Below are positions 8,045 to 20,971 of a stretch of DNA of 48,229 bases, one piece after another. Source of the stretch: Methyloversatilis sp. (GTDB lineage: Bacteria; Pseudomonadota; Gammaproteobacteria; Burkholderiales; Rhodocyclaceae). The stretch is from contig JAGNYW010000021.1 in assembly GCA_017984755.1 (NCBI GenBank), forward strand, positions 1-48,229. Direction: 5' to 3'. Within the stretch, counting starts at the first letter, position 1; each line of letters starts with the position of its first letter. The position numbers were made by a program, and so were the translations under genes. Below the pieces are notes generated by a model, which saw nothing but the letters and a program-made list of their open reading frames with translations, did not search any database and had not been told where the DNA came from.

Positions 8045-11000
8045 TCAGTGCTCCGTCTGCAATGAATGGGGGGTGGGACGCGCATTGTCGGACGCTGGCG
8101 CGCCGATGCGGAACCACAGTGCGAACAGCGCCGGCAGGAACAGCAATGTCAGCACGGTGCCGACCGCCGTGCCTCCGATCAGGGTATAGGCCAGTGCACC
8201 CCAGAAGGTCGAGGTGGTCAGCGGGATGAACGCCAGCACGGCGGCCACTGCGGTCAGCAGCACCGGCCGGGCGCGCTGCACGGTGGCCTCGACGACCGCG
8301 TCGTGGCGATCCAGGCCGGCGGCACTGTTCGCTTCGATCTGGCCGACCAGGATGAGCGTGTTGCGCATCAGGATGCCGGCCAGCCCGATCAGGCCGAGGA
8401 TGGCGTTGAAGCCGAACGGCTGGTCGAACAGCAGCAGCGCAGGCGCCGCACCGATCAGCCCGAGCGGCGCCGTCAGGAACACCATGGTCATCGCGGAAAA
8501 GGAGCGCACCTGGATCATGATGACCGTGAGCATCAGCAGCAGCATGATCGGGAATACCGCCGCCAGCGCGACATTGGCCTTGTCGCTTTCCTCGATCGAA
8601 CCGCCGGTGTCGATGCGATAGCCGTCCGGCAGCGCGGCGCGCAGGTCGGCCAGCGCACGGTCGATGCCGGCCGACACGTCAGGCGGCTGCACATGCTCGG
8701 CGATGTCGCCGCGTACCACGATGGTCGGATGGCGGTCGCGCCGGTGCAGCACCGGCTCTTCCTGCCGGACCTCGGTGCGGCCGATCTGCGCCAGCGGTAT
8801 GCGGCGCCCGTCGGCGGCGATCAGCGACAGGGCATCCAGCGCGGCCGGGTCGCTGCGCGGGTCACTGCGATCAAACCCGCCGGTCGTGCCGCCGACGCGC
8901 GCCACCACGGCCACCGAACGGATGTCTTCGCGCAGTTCGGTCACCGTCACGCCATCGAGCAGGAACTGCAGCTGCTGTGCCGCTTCGGCCGGCGACAGGC
9001 CGATCTGCCTGAGCCGCGCCTGATCGAGCACGAAGCGCAGCGTGGCGGCCGGCCCGGTATTGTCGCGGTGCACCTCGCGCATGTCCGGGTGGGCGCGCAT
9101 CACCGCTTCGACGTCGGTGGCGATGGCGCGCAGCCGGTCGATGTCCGGTCCGCTGACGCGGTAGGACACCGGGAACGGCACCGGCGGGCCGAACAGCAGT
9201 TGCGTGGCACGCACGCGTGCCTCCGGCGCGAAGCCCCCGGCGATGTGCTCGCGCAGGCGCTGCCTGAGGCGATCGCGTTCCGCCGCACCCGGCGTCAGCA
9301 CGATGATCTTGGCGAACGCAGGGTCGGGCAGTTCCTGCGACAGCGAAAAGAAGAAGCGCGGCGCGCCCTGCCCGATGTAGGCGGTGACGACGCGCGACTC
9401 CGGCTGCTGCCGCAGCCAGGCTTCGACCTTCTCGGTCGTGCGCTGCGTGGCCCCGATATCGGTACCGGACGGCAGCGTCACCTCGACGATCAGTTCCGGC
9501 CGCTCGGACACCGGGAAGAACTGCTTCTTCACGACGGCCATCGCCGCCACCGAGGCACCGAACATGAGCAGCACGACCAGCGCCACCGTGCCCTTGCGCC
9601 GCACGCACCACCTGATCAGCGCACGCAGCTGCCGGTAGCGCGGCGTATCGTAGATGGCGCGGGCACCGCCGGGCACGGCTGCCACGGCGGGCAGCAGCTT
9701 GACGCCCAGATAGGGCGTGAACACCACGGCGACCAGCCAGGACATCAGCAGCGAAAAGGCGACGATCCAGAAAATGTTGCCGGCGTACTCTCCTGCGCTG
9801 GATGCGGCGAAGCCGACCGGCATCAGGCCGATCACCGTCACTGCGGTGCCGGACAGCATGGGCGCGGCGGTCACCGTCCATGCGTGGGCGGCCGCTTCGA
9901 CGCGCGCCATGCCTTCCTGCATCTTCACCACCATCATTTCGATGGCGATGATGGCGTCGTCGACCAGCAGACCGAGCGACAGGATGAGCGCACCCAGCGT
10001 GATGCGGTCGAATTCGCGCCCGGTCATCAGCATGACGATGAATACTGCGGCCAGCGTAAGCGGCACCGCTGCCGCGACGATGACGCCTTCGCGCCAGCCG
10101 AGGGACAGGAAACTCACGCCGGTCACCACCGCCAGCGCGACGAAGAACTTCAGCATGAATTCGTCCACCGCCTGGGTGATGTTCACCGCCTGGTCGGACA
10201 TCTTGGTGAAGGTCAGGCCGAGCGGCAGATCGGCGGCGATCGCCGCCTCTTCGGTGACCAGCGCGCGGTCAAGGTCCAGGCCGTTCCAGCCCGGTTGCAT
10301 GACCACGCCGACAATCATGGCCGGTTCGCCGTCGTGGCGGATCAGGAAGGTGGCCGGGTCTTCGAAACCACGGCGGATGTCGGCGATGTCGCCCAGCCGG
10401 AAAGTGCGGCTGCCGGCGCGCACCGGCGTATCGCTCAGCGCCTCGAGACCGGCGTAGGCGCCATCGAGCCGCAGGAACACGCGCGGGCCGTCGGTGCCGA
10501 CAGAGCCGGCCGGCGTCACCGCGTTCTGCCGTGCCAGCGCATCGAAGATGTCCCGCACATCGATGCCCAGCGTGGCGAGCCGCTCGTACGACAACTCGAC
10601 GAACACCCGCTCCGGCCGCTCGCCGATGATGTTCACCTTGTTCACACCGGGCACGCGCAACAGGCGTTCGCGCAGCCGCTCCGCCTCGCGCACCAGATCG
10701 CGCTGCGGCAGGTCGCGCGCCTTGAGCGCATAGAGCGCGAAATTCACGTCGGCGTATTCGTCGTTGACGAACGGCCCGAAGACGCCGGGCGGCAGGCGGC
10801 GCGCCTCGTCGCCGAGCTTCTTGCGCGCCTGGTAGAACTGTTCCGGCACGTCTGCCGGCCGGGTCGAATCCTTCAGCGTCAATGTGGCGAACATCTGGCC
10901 AGGCCGGGTGAAGGTTTCCACCCGGTCGTAGCCGGCCAGTTCCTGCATGCGCTTTTCCAGCGGCTCGGCGACCAGATCCTGCATCTGCTGCGCGGTGGCG

Positions 11001-11167
11001 CCCGGCCAGACGGCGCTGAAGGTCATCACCTTGATGCTGAACACCGGGTCTTCGGCCCGACCCAGCTTGAAGAAGGCGTACAGGCCCGACAGCGCGACAG
11101 CGATGATCAGGAACAGCGTGACCGCGCGTTCGCGTACCGCAAGCGCAGACAGGTTGAGCCCCTTCAT
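8045..11167 (-). CDS. RND multidrug efflux transporter, inner-membrane pump (AcrB/MexF-like HAE family)
   Basis: A 1,040-residue proton-driven trimeric pump of the inner membrane. The N-terminal transmembrane helix is in VTLFLIIAVALSGLYAFF. Two large periplasmic loops alternate with helix bundles, and the proton-relay pair is in LGLLVDDAIIAIEMM. The second half repeats the layout (FPIMLLLMLTVIMIQ, GLAGILMRNTLILVGQIE). Length is normal for HAE-type RND pumps. The true start is ATG 11167, which overlaps the adaptor stop by 4 bp. The pump should assemble with the adaptor upstream and the divergent outer-membrane factor. The family subtype and substrates cannot be read from sequence alone. Confidence 0.93.
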   Translation of the reverse strand: MKGLNLSALAVRERAVTLFLIIAVALSGLYAFFKLGRAEDPVFSIKVMTFSAVWPGATAQQMQDLVAEPLEKRMQELAGYDRVETFTRPGQMFATLTLKDSTRPADVPEQFYQARKKLGDEARRLPPGVFGPFVNDEYADVNFALYALKARDLPQRDLVREAERLRERLLRVPGVNKVNIIGERPERVFVELSYERLATLGIDVRDIFDALARQNAVTPAGSVGTDGPRVFLRLDGAYAGLEALSDTPVRAGSRTFRLGDIADIRRGFEDPATFLIRHDGEPAMIVGVVMQPGWNGLDLDRALVTEEAAIAADLPLGLTFTKMSDQAVNITQAVDEFMLKFFVALAVVTGVSFLSLGWREGVIVAAAVPLTLAAVFIVMLMTGREFDRITLGALILSLGLLVDDAIIAIEMMVVKMQEGMARVEAAAHAWTVTAAPMLSGTAVTVIGLMPVGFAASSAGEYAGNIFWIVAFSLLMSWLVAVVFTPYLGVKLLPAVAAVPGGARAIYDTPRYRQLRALIRWCVRRKGTVALVVLLMFGASVAAMAVVKKQFFPVSERPELIVEVTLPSGTDIGATQRTTEKVEAWLRQQPESRVVTAYIGQGAPRFFFSLSQELPDPAFAKIIVLTPGAAERDRLRQRLREHIAGGFAPEARVRATQLLFGPPVPFPVSYRVSGPDIDRLRAIATDVEAVMRAHPDMREVHRDNTGPAATLRFVLDQARLRQIGLSPAEAAQQLQFLLDGVTVTELREDIRSVAVVARVGGTTGGFDRSDPRSDPAALDALSLIAADGRRIPLAQIGRTEVRQEEPVLHRRDRHPTIVVRGDIAEHVQPPDVSAGIDRALADLRAALPDGYRIDTGGSIEESDKANVALAAVFPIMLLLMLTVIMIQVRSFSAMTMVFLTAPLGLIGAAPALLLFDQPFGFNAILGLIGLAGILMRNTLILVGQIEANSAAGLDRHDAVVEATVQRARPVLLTAVAAVLAFIPLTTSTFWGALAYTLIGGTAVGTVLTLLFLPALFALWFRIGAPASDNARPTPHSLQTEH

Positions 11168-12279
11168 GGCGCGCGCTCCACGGCGGTGAATGTCGTGTCG
11201 AGGCTGCGCACTGCGCTGCCGTCGCGCAGCAGGTGAGCGCCGAGCGCGACGATGCGTTCGCCGACCCGCAGGCCGGCGGAGATCGTCGCGCTGTCGTGAC
11301 CCAGACCGGCCAGCGTGACCAGTCGGAAGGCGACGCGGCTGGTGTCGCCAGCCTGTTCGATCACCCACACGCCCGGGCCCTGGCCGGCGTCGTGCAGCGC
11401 GGCGATCGGCACCCGCACCCGCTCGCCGGCTGCGTCGCCCGACATGCGGTCGAGCGCAAGGGTCACCGTGCTGCCGATCGGTGCCTGCGCCGCGGCGCCG
11501 TCGAGCAGGTAGCGCGCTTCGAAGGTGCGACTGCGCGGGTCTGCCGCATCGGACAACTGACGCAGACGGGCCTTGAAGGTGGCGCCCGGCAGGTTGTGCA
11601 GCGTCGCGATGGCACCGGAGCCGACCGCAGGGCGCACCGATTCGGGCAGATTGACCAGCGCCTCGCGCGCACCGGCGCGCGCCAGCCGCAGGACCGGCTC
11701 GCCGGCGCGCACCACCTGGCCCGGTTCGACGAGGGTGTCCACCACCACGCCATCGCTGTCGGCGACCAGCAGCGCATAGCCGGCGGCGTTGCGTGCCACC
11801 TGCTGCTGCGCCAGCGCGGCATCGAGCAACGCCTGCGCGCTGTCGGCGCCGGCAACCGCCTGGTCGCGTACCTGGGCCGACACGGCGCCCTGTTCGAGCA
11901 TGCCGCGCAGCCGCTGCTCGTCGGCGCGCGTCTGCAGCGCGCGTGCTCGTGCCGCCTCGACCGCCGCGGCCTGCGCCGCGAGCGCCAGATCGAGATCGGC
12001 GGCATCGAGGCGCATCAGCGGCTGGCCCCGCCGCACGGTCTGACCGGTATCGACCAGACGCTCGACCACCTTGCCGGCAACCCGGAAACCCAGATCACCG
12101 ACCACGCGCGACGTCACCACCCCGGTGTAGGACGGCGACGCCGCGCGATCCGGCTGCACCACGGCCACTTTGACGCGCGGCACACCGGTGCGCGGGTCGG
12201 GCGGCGGCGGCTGGGTGCAGCCCGCAAGGGCGAGCACGAGTGCAACAAGGACAGACGGGGGAAGCAGGCGGGCATTCAT
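11164..12279 (-). CDS. RND efflux periplasmic adaptor (membrane fusion protein), lipoprotein
   Basis: A 371-residue adaptor linking the RND pump to the outer-membrane channel. The signal peptide ends in a lipobox (LALAGC), so Cys20 should be lipidated. The barrel-sandwich half-motifs are seen in LGFRVAGKVVERLVDTGQTV and DGVVVDTLVEPGQVVRAGEP. They flank an Ala-rich coiled-coil hairpin (about residues 100-165), followed by the beta-barrel and membrane-proximal domains. It is the first gene of the minus-strand operon. The operator inverted repeat at 12319-12348 lies about 40 bp upstream. Confidence 0.92.
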   Translation of the reverse strand: MNARLLPPSVLVALVLALAGCTQPPPPDPRTGVPRVKVAVVQPDRAASPSYTGVVTSRVVGDLGFRVAGKVVERLVDTGQTVRRGQPLMRLDAADLDLALAAQAAAVEAARARALQTRADEQRLRGMLEQGAVSAQVRDQAVAGADSAQALLDAALAQQQVARNAAGYALLVADSDGVVVDTLVEPGQVVRAGEPVLRLARAGAREALVNLPESVRPAVGSGAIATLHNLPGATFKARLRQLSDAADPRSRTFEARYLLDGAAAQAPIGSTVTLALDRMSGDAAGERVRVPIAALHDAGQGPGVWVIEQAGDTSRVAFRLVTLAGLGHDSATISAGLRVGERIVALGAHLLRDGSAVRSLDTTFTAVERAP

Positions 12280-12318
12280 GACCGGGCTCCATCAGAAACA
12301 GAGCGCCCAGTTTCATAA

Positions 12319-12348
12319 CAAGTTACGAATAAGTCAACCAGTAACTTG
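12319..12348. promoter_or_regulatory. TetR-type operator upstream of the efflux operon
   Basis: A perfect 8-bp inverted repeat, CAAGTTAC (12319-12326) and GTAACTTG (12341-12348), with a 14-bp spacer. It occupies the 80-bp gap between the tetR stop and the adaptor start. A TTGACT hexamer readable on the minus strand inside it could be a -35 element. It matches the second site at 13025-13053 at 19 of 29 positions when that one is read on the minus strand. Confidence 0.7.
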
Positions 12349-12359
12349 AAAACAAACCA

Positions 12360-12989
12360 TCAGGGAGACAGGCTGCGCAGCACCAGGCTGGACACCGCGG
12401 CCGCATTGCCGGCAACTTCCTCGCGCGGCGTCTGTTCGAGCATCACCGGGTGGCAGAACGGCGACGTGGTGACGAAGATGGCGCGACACACCTCGTCGAG
12501 CGGCGTCTTGCGCTCGAACTCACCGCGCTCGCGACCGTCGGCCACGATGCGGCACAGCGCCTGCAGGATGGCTTCCTTGTGGCGTGCCACGGAACCCCAG
12601 CCCTCTTCGACCGCCGCCACCACGATGTCGTGCAGCCGGCGTTCGTTGAAGAACAGCTCGAACCCCTCTTCGAAAAGGGCCCGGTAGAGCCGTCTCAGCC
12701 GATCGGATGCCGAAGCGTCCTCGCTGGCGATGGCCAGCAGCCGCTCGTCGAGCGGCAGCAGCGTCATCATGCAGACTGCCTCGCCGATGGCCTGCTTGGA
12801 CTCGAAGAAACGATAGACGTAGGCACTGGACACACCGATGGCGCGGGCCAGATCGGCCACAGTGGTCTTCTGGTAGCCGAAGTGGCGGAAGTGTTCGTCG
12901 GCGGCAGCGATGATCTGCTGGCGCCGTTCGTGCTCTACCGGACCGCGCTGCCCGGCGAGCGGGGTGTCGTGTTCTGCATTGTCGTCCAT
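12360..12989 (-). CDS. TetR-family transcriptional repressor of the efflux locus
   Basis: A 209-residue one-component regulator. The N-terminal helix-turn-helix is RRQQIIAAADEHFRHFGY, then TTVADLARAIGVSSAYVYRF and FESKQAIGEAV, a standard TetR DNA-binding domain at about residues 20-65. The rest is a helical ligand-binding domain of unknown inducer. Start ATG 12989 is chosen by family length; the frame is open to GTG 13058 but that extension overlaps the putative operator. It sits between the pump operon and the divergent outer-membrane factor gene, each with a related inverted-repeat site in its upstream region, which points to local control of all pump parts and of itself. Confidence 0.9.
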   Translation of the reverse strand: MDDNAEHDTPLAGQRGPVEHERRQQIIAAADEHFRHFGYQKTTVADLARAIGVSSAYVYRFFESKQAIGEAVCMMTLLPLDERLLAIASEDASASDRLRRLYRALFEEGFELFFNERRLHDIVVAAVEEGWGSVARHKEAILQALCRIVADGRERGEFERKTPLDEVCRAIFVTTSPFCHPVMLEQTPREEVAGNAAAVSSLVLRSLSP

Positions 12990-13017
12990 GAACCAAGGGT
13001 ACAAGGTCGGTGCAGCG

Positions 13018-13045
13018 TTGACAACGAGTAACTGATGTATAAACT
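13018..13045 (+). promoter_or_regulatory. Sigma-70-type promoter of the outer-membrane factor gene
   Basis: TTGACA (13018-13023) and TAAACT (13040-13045) are separated by 16 bp; TATAAA at 13038 is an alternative -10 with a short spacer. The putative operator 13025-13053 covers the spacer and -10, which fits repression by the neighbouring TetR protein. AAGGAGA at 13059-13065 is the ribosome site. Confidence 0.55.
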
Positions 13046-13053
13046 CGTAACTC
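13025..13053. promoter_or_regulatory. Second TetR-type operator in the tetR/outer-membrane-factor divergent region
   Basis: Read on the minus strand it begins GAGTTACGAGT and ends CAGTTACTCG. It is the same length as the 12320-12348 site and agrees with it at 19 of 29 positions, mostly in the two arms. It overlaps the promoter of the divergent gene. Confidence 0.6.
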
Positions 13054-13069
13054 TTCACAAGGAGACGTC

Positions 13070-14560
13070 ATGACTGCGCTTGCCCATCGACCGAGAGCAA
13101 CTGCCGCGTTGCGGTCTGCCGTGACGGTGCTGACCGCCCTCTCGTTCGGCGGTTGCGCGGTCGGCCCGGCGTTCCATCGGCCCGCGCCACCCGTGGCTAC
13201 GCACTTCGTGTCGGCCACGGCAGTCGACGCGCGCAGCGCACCGGCGGGCGCGGCGAATCAGGCGCAATGGTGGACCGGCTTCGACGACCCGCTGCTCGAT
13301 CGCGTCGTCGCGCGCGTGCTGTCGGGCAACCTCGATCTGGCGGTGGCCGCAGCCCGGCTCGAGCAGGCGCGCGCCGGGCTTGAGGTGCGCAAGGCTGTGC
13401 AGCGCCCGTCTGGCCAGCTGGGAGCCGAGGCCGCAACCGGTCGCGTATCGGTGCAGACACCACTGGGGCGCCTGCTCGACGCGCGTCCCGGCTTCGACCG
13501 CACGGCCGACGAATACGCGCTCAATGCAGGTTCCAGCTGGGAGCTTGATCTGTTCGGCGGCCTGCAGCATGGCGAAGACGCAGCCCACGCCGACTATCTG
13601 GCGGCCGGTGCCGGCGAGTCCGGCGCACGACTGGCCGTCGTGGCGCAGGCGGCCGACACCTATATATATGTACGTGCGCTGCAGTCGCGGCTGCAGGTGC
13701 TGCAGGAACAGATCGATACGCAGCACCGGCTGGTCGGGCTGATTGCGCTGCAGGTGTCGCGCGGTCTGGCTGCAGAACTGCAGCTCGATCAGGCGCAGGG
13801 CGCGCTGGCGGAAGTCGAAGCGGCGCTGCCCACGCTGGAAGCCGGGCGCGATGCCGCGATGTTCGCGCTCGACGTGCTGACCGGCGATACCCCCGGCCAT
13901 TGGCGCGCCGAACTGGAGGCGCCCGCGGCGCTGCCGCGTGCGCCGGCCGTCGCCACGGCGGGCGGCCCGGCCAGCCTGATCCGGCGCCGGCCCGACCTGA
14001 TGGCGGCGGAATACCGGTTGGCGGCCTCGAATGCGCGCATCGGCGAGGCAGTCGCCGCCTACTATCCCCGCCTGGCGCTGTCCGGCCTGCTGGGTTTTGC
14101 CACGGCGGGCGGCGGCAGCCTGATCGCATCGGGCGCCGCGCAGGCGCGTCTGGCCGCCGGCCTGCGCTGGCGCCTGTTCGATTTCGGACGTGTCGATGCC
14201 GAAGTGGCCGCCGCCCGCGGTGGCGAGGCCGAAGCGTTGGCGCTGTATCGGCAGGCGGTGCTGCGCGCCACCGAAGAGGTCGAGAATGCCTTCACCGCGC
14301 TGGCCAAGCGCGAGGCGCAGGCCGCAACGCTCGGCTCCGGCGAAGCGGCGCTGACCCGTGCGCGGGAGCGCGCCTTTGCAGCGTGGCAGGGCGGTGTGGT
14401 CAGTCTGGTCGAGGTGCTCGATGCCGACAGCAGGCTGCTGCGCACGCGTGACGCGCGCATCCAGGCCGAGGCCGCGGCCGCGCGCGCCGCCGTGGCGTCT
14501 TTCCGGGCACTCGGCGGCGGCTGGCAGCCTGTCGCGGGTGCTGTGGATACCGGCGGGTAA
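13070..14560 (+). CDS. Outer-membrane efflux lipoprotein, NodT/OprM family
   Basis: A 496-residue outer-membrane channel (TolC-type) completing the tripartite pump. The signal peptide carries a lipobox (LSFGGC, then AVGPAFHRP), the usual start of NodT-family proteins. Two repeated OEP halves follow: QWWTGFDDPLLDRVV with long helices, and IRRRPDLMAAEYRLAASNAR, then LSGLLGF, GLRWRLFDFGRVDAEV and VLDADSRLL. AAGGAGA stands 4 nt before ATG 13070. It is divergent from tetR, whereas the pump and adaptor are on the other strand, so stoichiometry can be set by two promoters. Confidence 0.93.
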   Translation: MTALAHRPRATAALRSAVTVLTALSFGGCAVGPAFHRPAPPVATHFVSATAVDARSAPAGAANQAQWWTGFDDPLLDRVVARVLSGNLDLAVAAARLEQARAGLEVRKAVQRPSGQLGAEAATGRVSVQTPLGRLLDARPGFDRTADEYALNAGSSWELDLFGGLQHGEDAAHADYLAAGAGESGARLAVVAQAADTYIYVRALQSRLQVLQEQIDTQHRLVGLIALQVSRGLAAELQLDQAQGALAEVEAALPTLEAGRDAAMFALDVLTGDTPGHWRAELEAPAALPRAPAVATAGGPASLIRRRPDLMAAEYRLAASNARIGEAVAAYYPRLALSGLLGFATAGGGSLIASGAAQARLAAGLRWRLFDFGRVDAEVAAARGGEAEALALYRQAVLRATEEVENAFTALAKREAQAATLGSGEAALTRARERAFAAWQGGVVSLVEVLDADSRLLRTRDARIQAEAAAARAAVASFRALGGGWQPVAGAVDTGG

Positions 14561-14614
14561 GGTTCGCCGCTTCGGGGCGGTCTGATCGAGGGTCAAGCGA
14601 CCCCGTGATGCCCG

Positions 14615-16663
<2,049 letters not shown>

Positions 16664-16826
16664 AGCGCAGACACGCCCTCCACACCAAACCGGTACGTTC
16701 TCCGGCAACCGGCCTGACGCTGCATCCCCTCCTCCCGACATCCGGCGCAGCAGCGCCCCTCCGCTCGCCGCTCCGGCTGATCGGTCGCGCCCGCGACGAC
16801 GATCACGCCGGGGTTTGCGCACCCCA
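16664..16826 (+). other. Intergenic region before the SUF promoter
   Basis: No gene is visible here. A short hairpin, GGGGT (16810-16814) and ACCCC (16821-16825), stands directly before the first IscR-like site and could end the upstream transcript. Together with 16827-17003 this makes the longest gap between confident genes in the window (340 bp). Confidence 0.4.
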
Positions 16827-16851
16827 ATAGTTTACTAATTTAGTCGGACTC
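16827..16851 (+). promoter_or_regulatory. IscR type-1-like site 1 (weaker)
   Basis: The 25-bp site keeps the ATA edge, an ACT half and the AGTC half with an A/T centre. By eye it agrees at 20 of 25 positions with the published IscR type-1 consensus (ATA, GACT, AGTC, TAT elements). It contains the -35 TTTACT of the SUF promoter. Confidence 0.6.
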
Positions 16852-16859
16852 TATATAGT
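16831..16859 (+). promoter_or_regulatory. Sigma-70 promoter of the SUF operon
   Basis: TTTACT (16831-16836) and TATAGT (16854-16859) are 17 bp apart. The -35 lies inside the first IscR-like site and the -10 runs into the second, an arrangement that would allow repression by holo-IscR. Confidence 0.6.
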
Positions 16860-16879
16860 TGACTAAACTAGTCGGGTAT
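16855..16879 (+). promoter_or_regulatory. IscR type-1-like site 2 (strong)
   Basis: The site starts ATAGTTGACT and ends TAGTCGGGTAT. It matches the IscR type-1 consensus at 24 of 25 positions by eye, the only deviation being a C in the central A/T track. It overlaps the -10 by five bases and probably the transcription start. No iscR gene is in the window. Confidence 0.8.
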
Positions 16880-16881
16880 CC

Positions 16882-17007
16882 ATGATGAACGCAAGGTTAT
16901 GCCGCAGGGAAGATGCCGGCATCCGTATCCGCCGGACGCCAGCCGGAGGAATGTCCCAACCCGACCCCGTCCGGGGCTTACCCGCACCCGAGGAGCTTGA
17001 CGAATGA
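16882..17007 (+). CDS. Possible 41-codon leader ORF overlapping the sufA start
   Basis: An open frame beginning MMNARLCRRED and ending PEELDE starts 3 bp after the strong IscR-like site. Its TGA (17005-17007) overlaps the sufA ATG (17004). No ribosome site is obvious before its first ATG, whose position close to the transcription start would make it nearly leaderless. An internal ATG at 16951 follows GGAGGA without a normal spacing. It resembles no family I know. It may be a regulatory leader peptide or chance. Confidence 0.25.
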   Translation: MMNARLCRREDAGIRIRRTPAGGMSQPDPVRGLPAPEELDE

Positions 17008-17354
17008 CCATGACCTTGACCGAAAACGCGGCCCGGCAGATCCGGCGGCAGATCGACAAGCGGGGCAGCGGCATTGCGCTGCGCATCGGCATCCGGAAGG
17101 TGGGCTGTTCCGGTCTGGCGCACACCTTCGAAATCGTCGACGCGATCGCTGCGGACGACCACAGCTTCGAGTCGCACGGTGCGCGTCTGGTGCTCGACGC
17201 CGACAGCTTCGCGGCACTGGACGGATCGCACATCGACTTCGTCACCGAGGGCCTCACGCAGCGCTTCAGGTTCGACAACCCGAACGTCGCCAGCGAGTGC
17301 GGCTGCGGCGAAAGCTTCAACCTGAAGACATCGGGCGATATCGCCCAACCGTGA
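17004..17354 (+). CDS. sufA: A-type iron-sulfur carrier (IscA/SufA family)
   Basis: A 116-residue HesB/IscA protein that carries Fe-S clusters from the scaffold to target enzymes. The three conserved cysteines are in KVGCSGL and ECGCGESF near the C terminus, as in SufA/ErpA/IscA. The ribosome site GAGGAG (16990-16995) is 8 nt before ATG 17004. It is the first confident gene of the SUF operon, and sufB follows after 58 bp. Calling it sufA rather than iscA or erpA rests on its position. Confidence 0.9.
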   Translation: MTMTLTENAARQIRRQIDKRGSGIALRIGIRKVGCSGLAHTFEIVDAIAADDHSFESHGARLVLDADSFAALDGSHIDFVTEGLTQRFRFDNPNVASECGCGESFNLKTSGDIAQP

Positions 17355-17412
17355 TCGCTTCATCGCCGGCCCGATTTTCGTTCAGGGCGGGCAACACGCC
17401 GGAGGAATCAGC

Positions 17413-19651
<2,239 letters not shown>

Positions 19652-19655
<4 letters not shown>

Positions 19656-20971
19656 GCGCCATCACCGCAATCCGCCAGACGCCGGACGACGGCCTCGACG
19701 CGCTGCTGCTGGCCTGTCCGCAGCTGCCGCCCGGCCCGTGGGCGCACGTCAATGCACTGCGTGCGGACGGGCATGCGGAACTGAACACGCTCACCCTGCC
19801 TTCGCTGCGCGACGAAGCATGGCGCTTCACCGACCTGAAGCCGCTGACACGCATGTCGATCAAGCCGCTGCGCGCGGCCAGCCCGATTCAGGCGGCCGAC
19901 ATCGCGCAATTCGAACTGCCCGAGGCAGCGATCCGGCTGGTGTTCGTCGACGGCATCCATGCGCCGCACCTGTCCAGCAGCAGCGTCGACAACGGCGGTC
20001 TGGTGGTGGCCAACCTGCCCGAAGCGATGACCGCCGGCGCGTCGACCGTCGCAGCCCACCTCGGTCGCCATCAGGCCATTGCGGGCGACATCTTCACGGC
20101 GCTCAACAACGCCTGTCTGGCAGATGCGGCCGTCATTCTCGTCCCGCGCGACCGGGTGCTCACGGCGCCGGTACACGTGCTGTTCGTCGCGACCCGGGAA
20201 GCGGTCGTCAGCCACCCGCGCTGCCTGCTGGTGGCCGAACCGGGCAGCAGCGTGACGCTGATCGAGGACTACGCAGCCCTGCTGGATGCGCCCTACCTGA
20301 GCAATCCGCTGACCGAGATCGTGCTTGCGGAGGGTGCATCGGTCCGGCACATCCGCGTGCAGCGCGAAGGCAGCGAGGCTTTCCACATCGGCAGCGGTAC
20401 GGTATCTCTCGGTCGTTCAAGCAGTTACCAGTCGGTCAGCGTGAGCTTCGGCGCACGCATTTCGCGCTGCAGTTTCAAGGCATCGCTGGGCGAAGGCGCC
20501 GAATGCACGATGGACGGACTGGCGCTGGTCACGGGCAGCCAGCTTGCCGACACGCACAGCATCGTCGACCACACGATGCCGCACGGCACCGCCCGCCAGC
20601 TGCACAAGTGCATCGCAGGCGGAGGCGCGCGCGCAGTGTTCAACGGCCGGATCATGGTGCGCCGGGGCGCACAGCAGACCGACTCCGTGCAGATGAGCCG
20701 CAACCTGCTGCTGAGCTCGAAAGCCCGCATCGACACCCAGCCGCAGCTGGAAATCTTCGCCGATGACGTGAAGTGCGCGCACGGCGCCACCGTTGCGCCG
20801 CTCGACGAGGAAGAAGTGTTCTATCTGAACAGCCGGGGCCTGGGCGACAAGGCGGCGCGCGAGCTGCTGACCTACGCCTTCGGGGCCGAAATCATCGAAC
20901 GCATCCCTGTGGCATCGCTGCGCGGACAACTGACCCGGCACATGCTGGCGCAGACCGGAGCCCCGTCATGA
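19652..20971 (+). CDS. sufD: Fe-S cluster assembly protein SufD
   Basis: A 439-residue paralogue of SufB that completes the SufBC2D scaffold and helps iron entry. Recognisable parts are [17 protein letters not shown] at the N terminus, the beta-helix core, [20 protein letters not shown] and the C-terminal block [20 protein letters not shown], then [16 protein letters not shown]. It overlaps sufC and sufS by 4 bp each, so translation is probably coupled to keep subunit ratios fixed. Confidence 0.95.

Noticed and set aside
8066-11236. Very long open frame on the plus strand opposite the RND pump
   Set aside because: The minus strand encodes a textbook RND pump with all motifs. The opposite frame is His/Arg/Gln-rich with no domain and arises from high-GC codon use.
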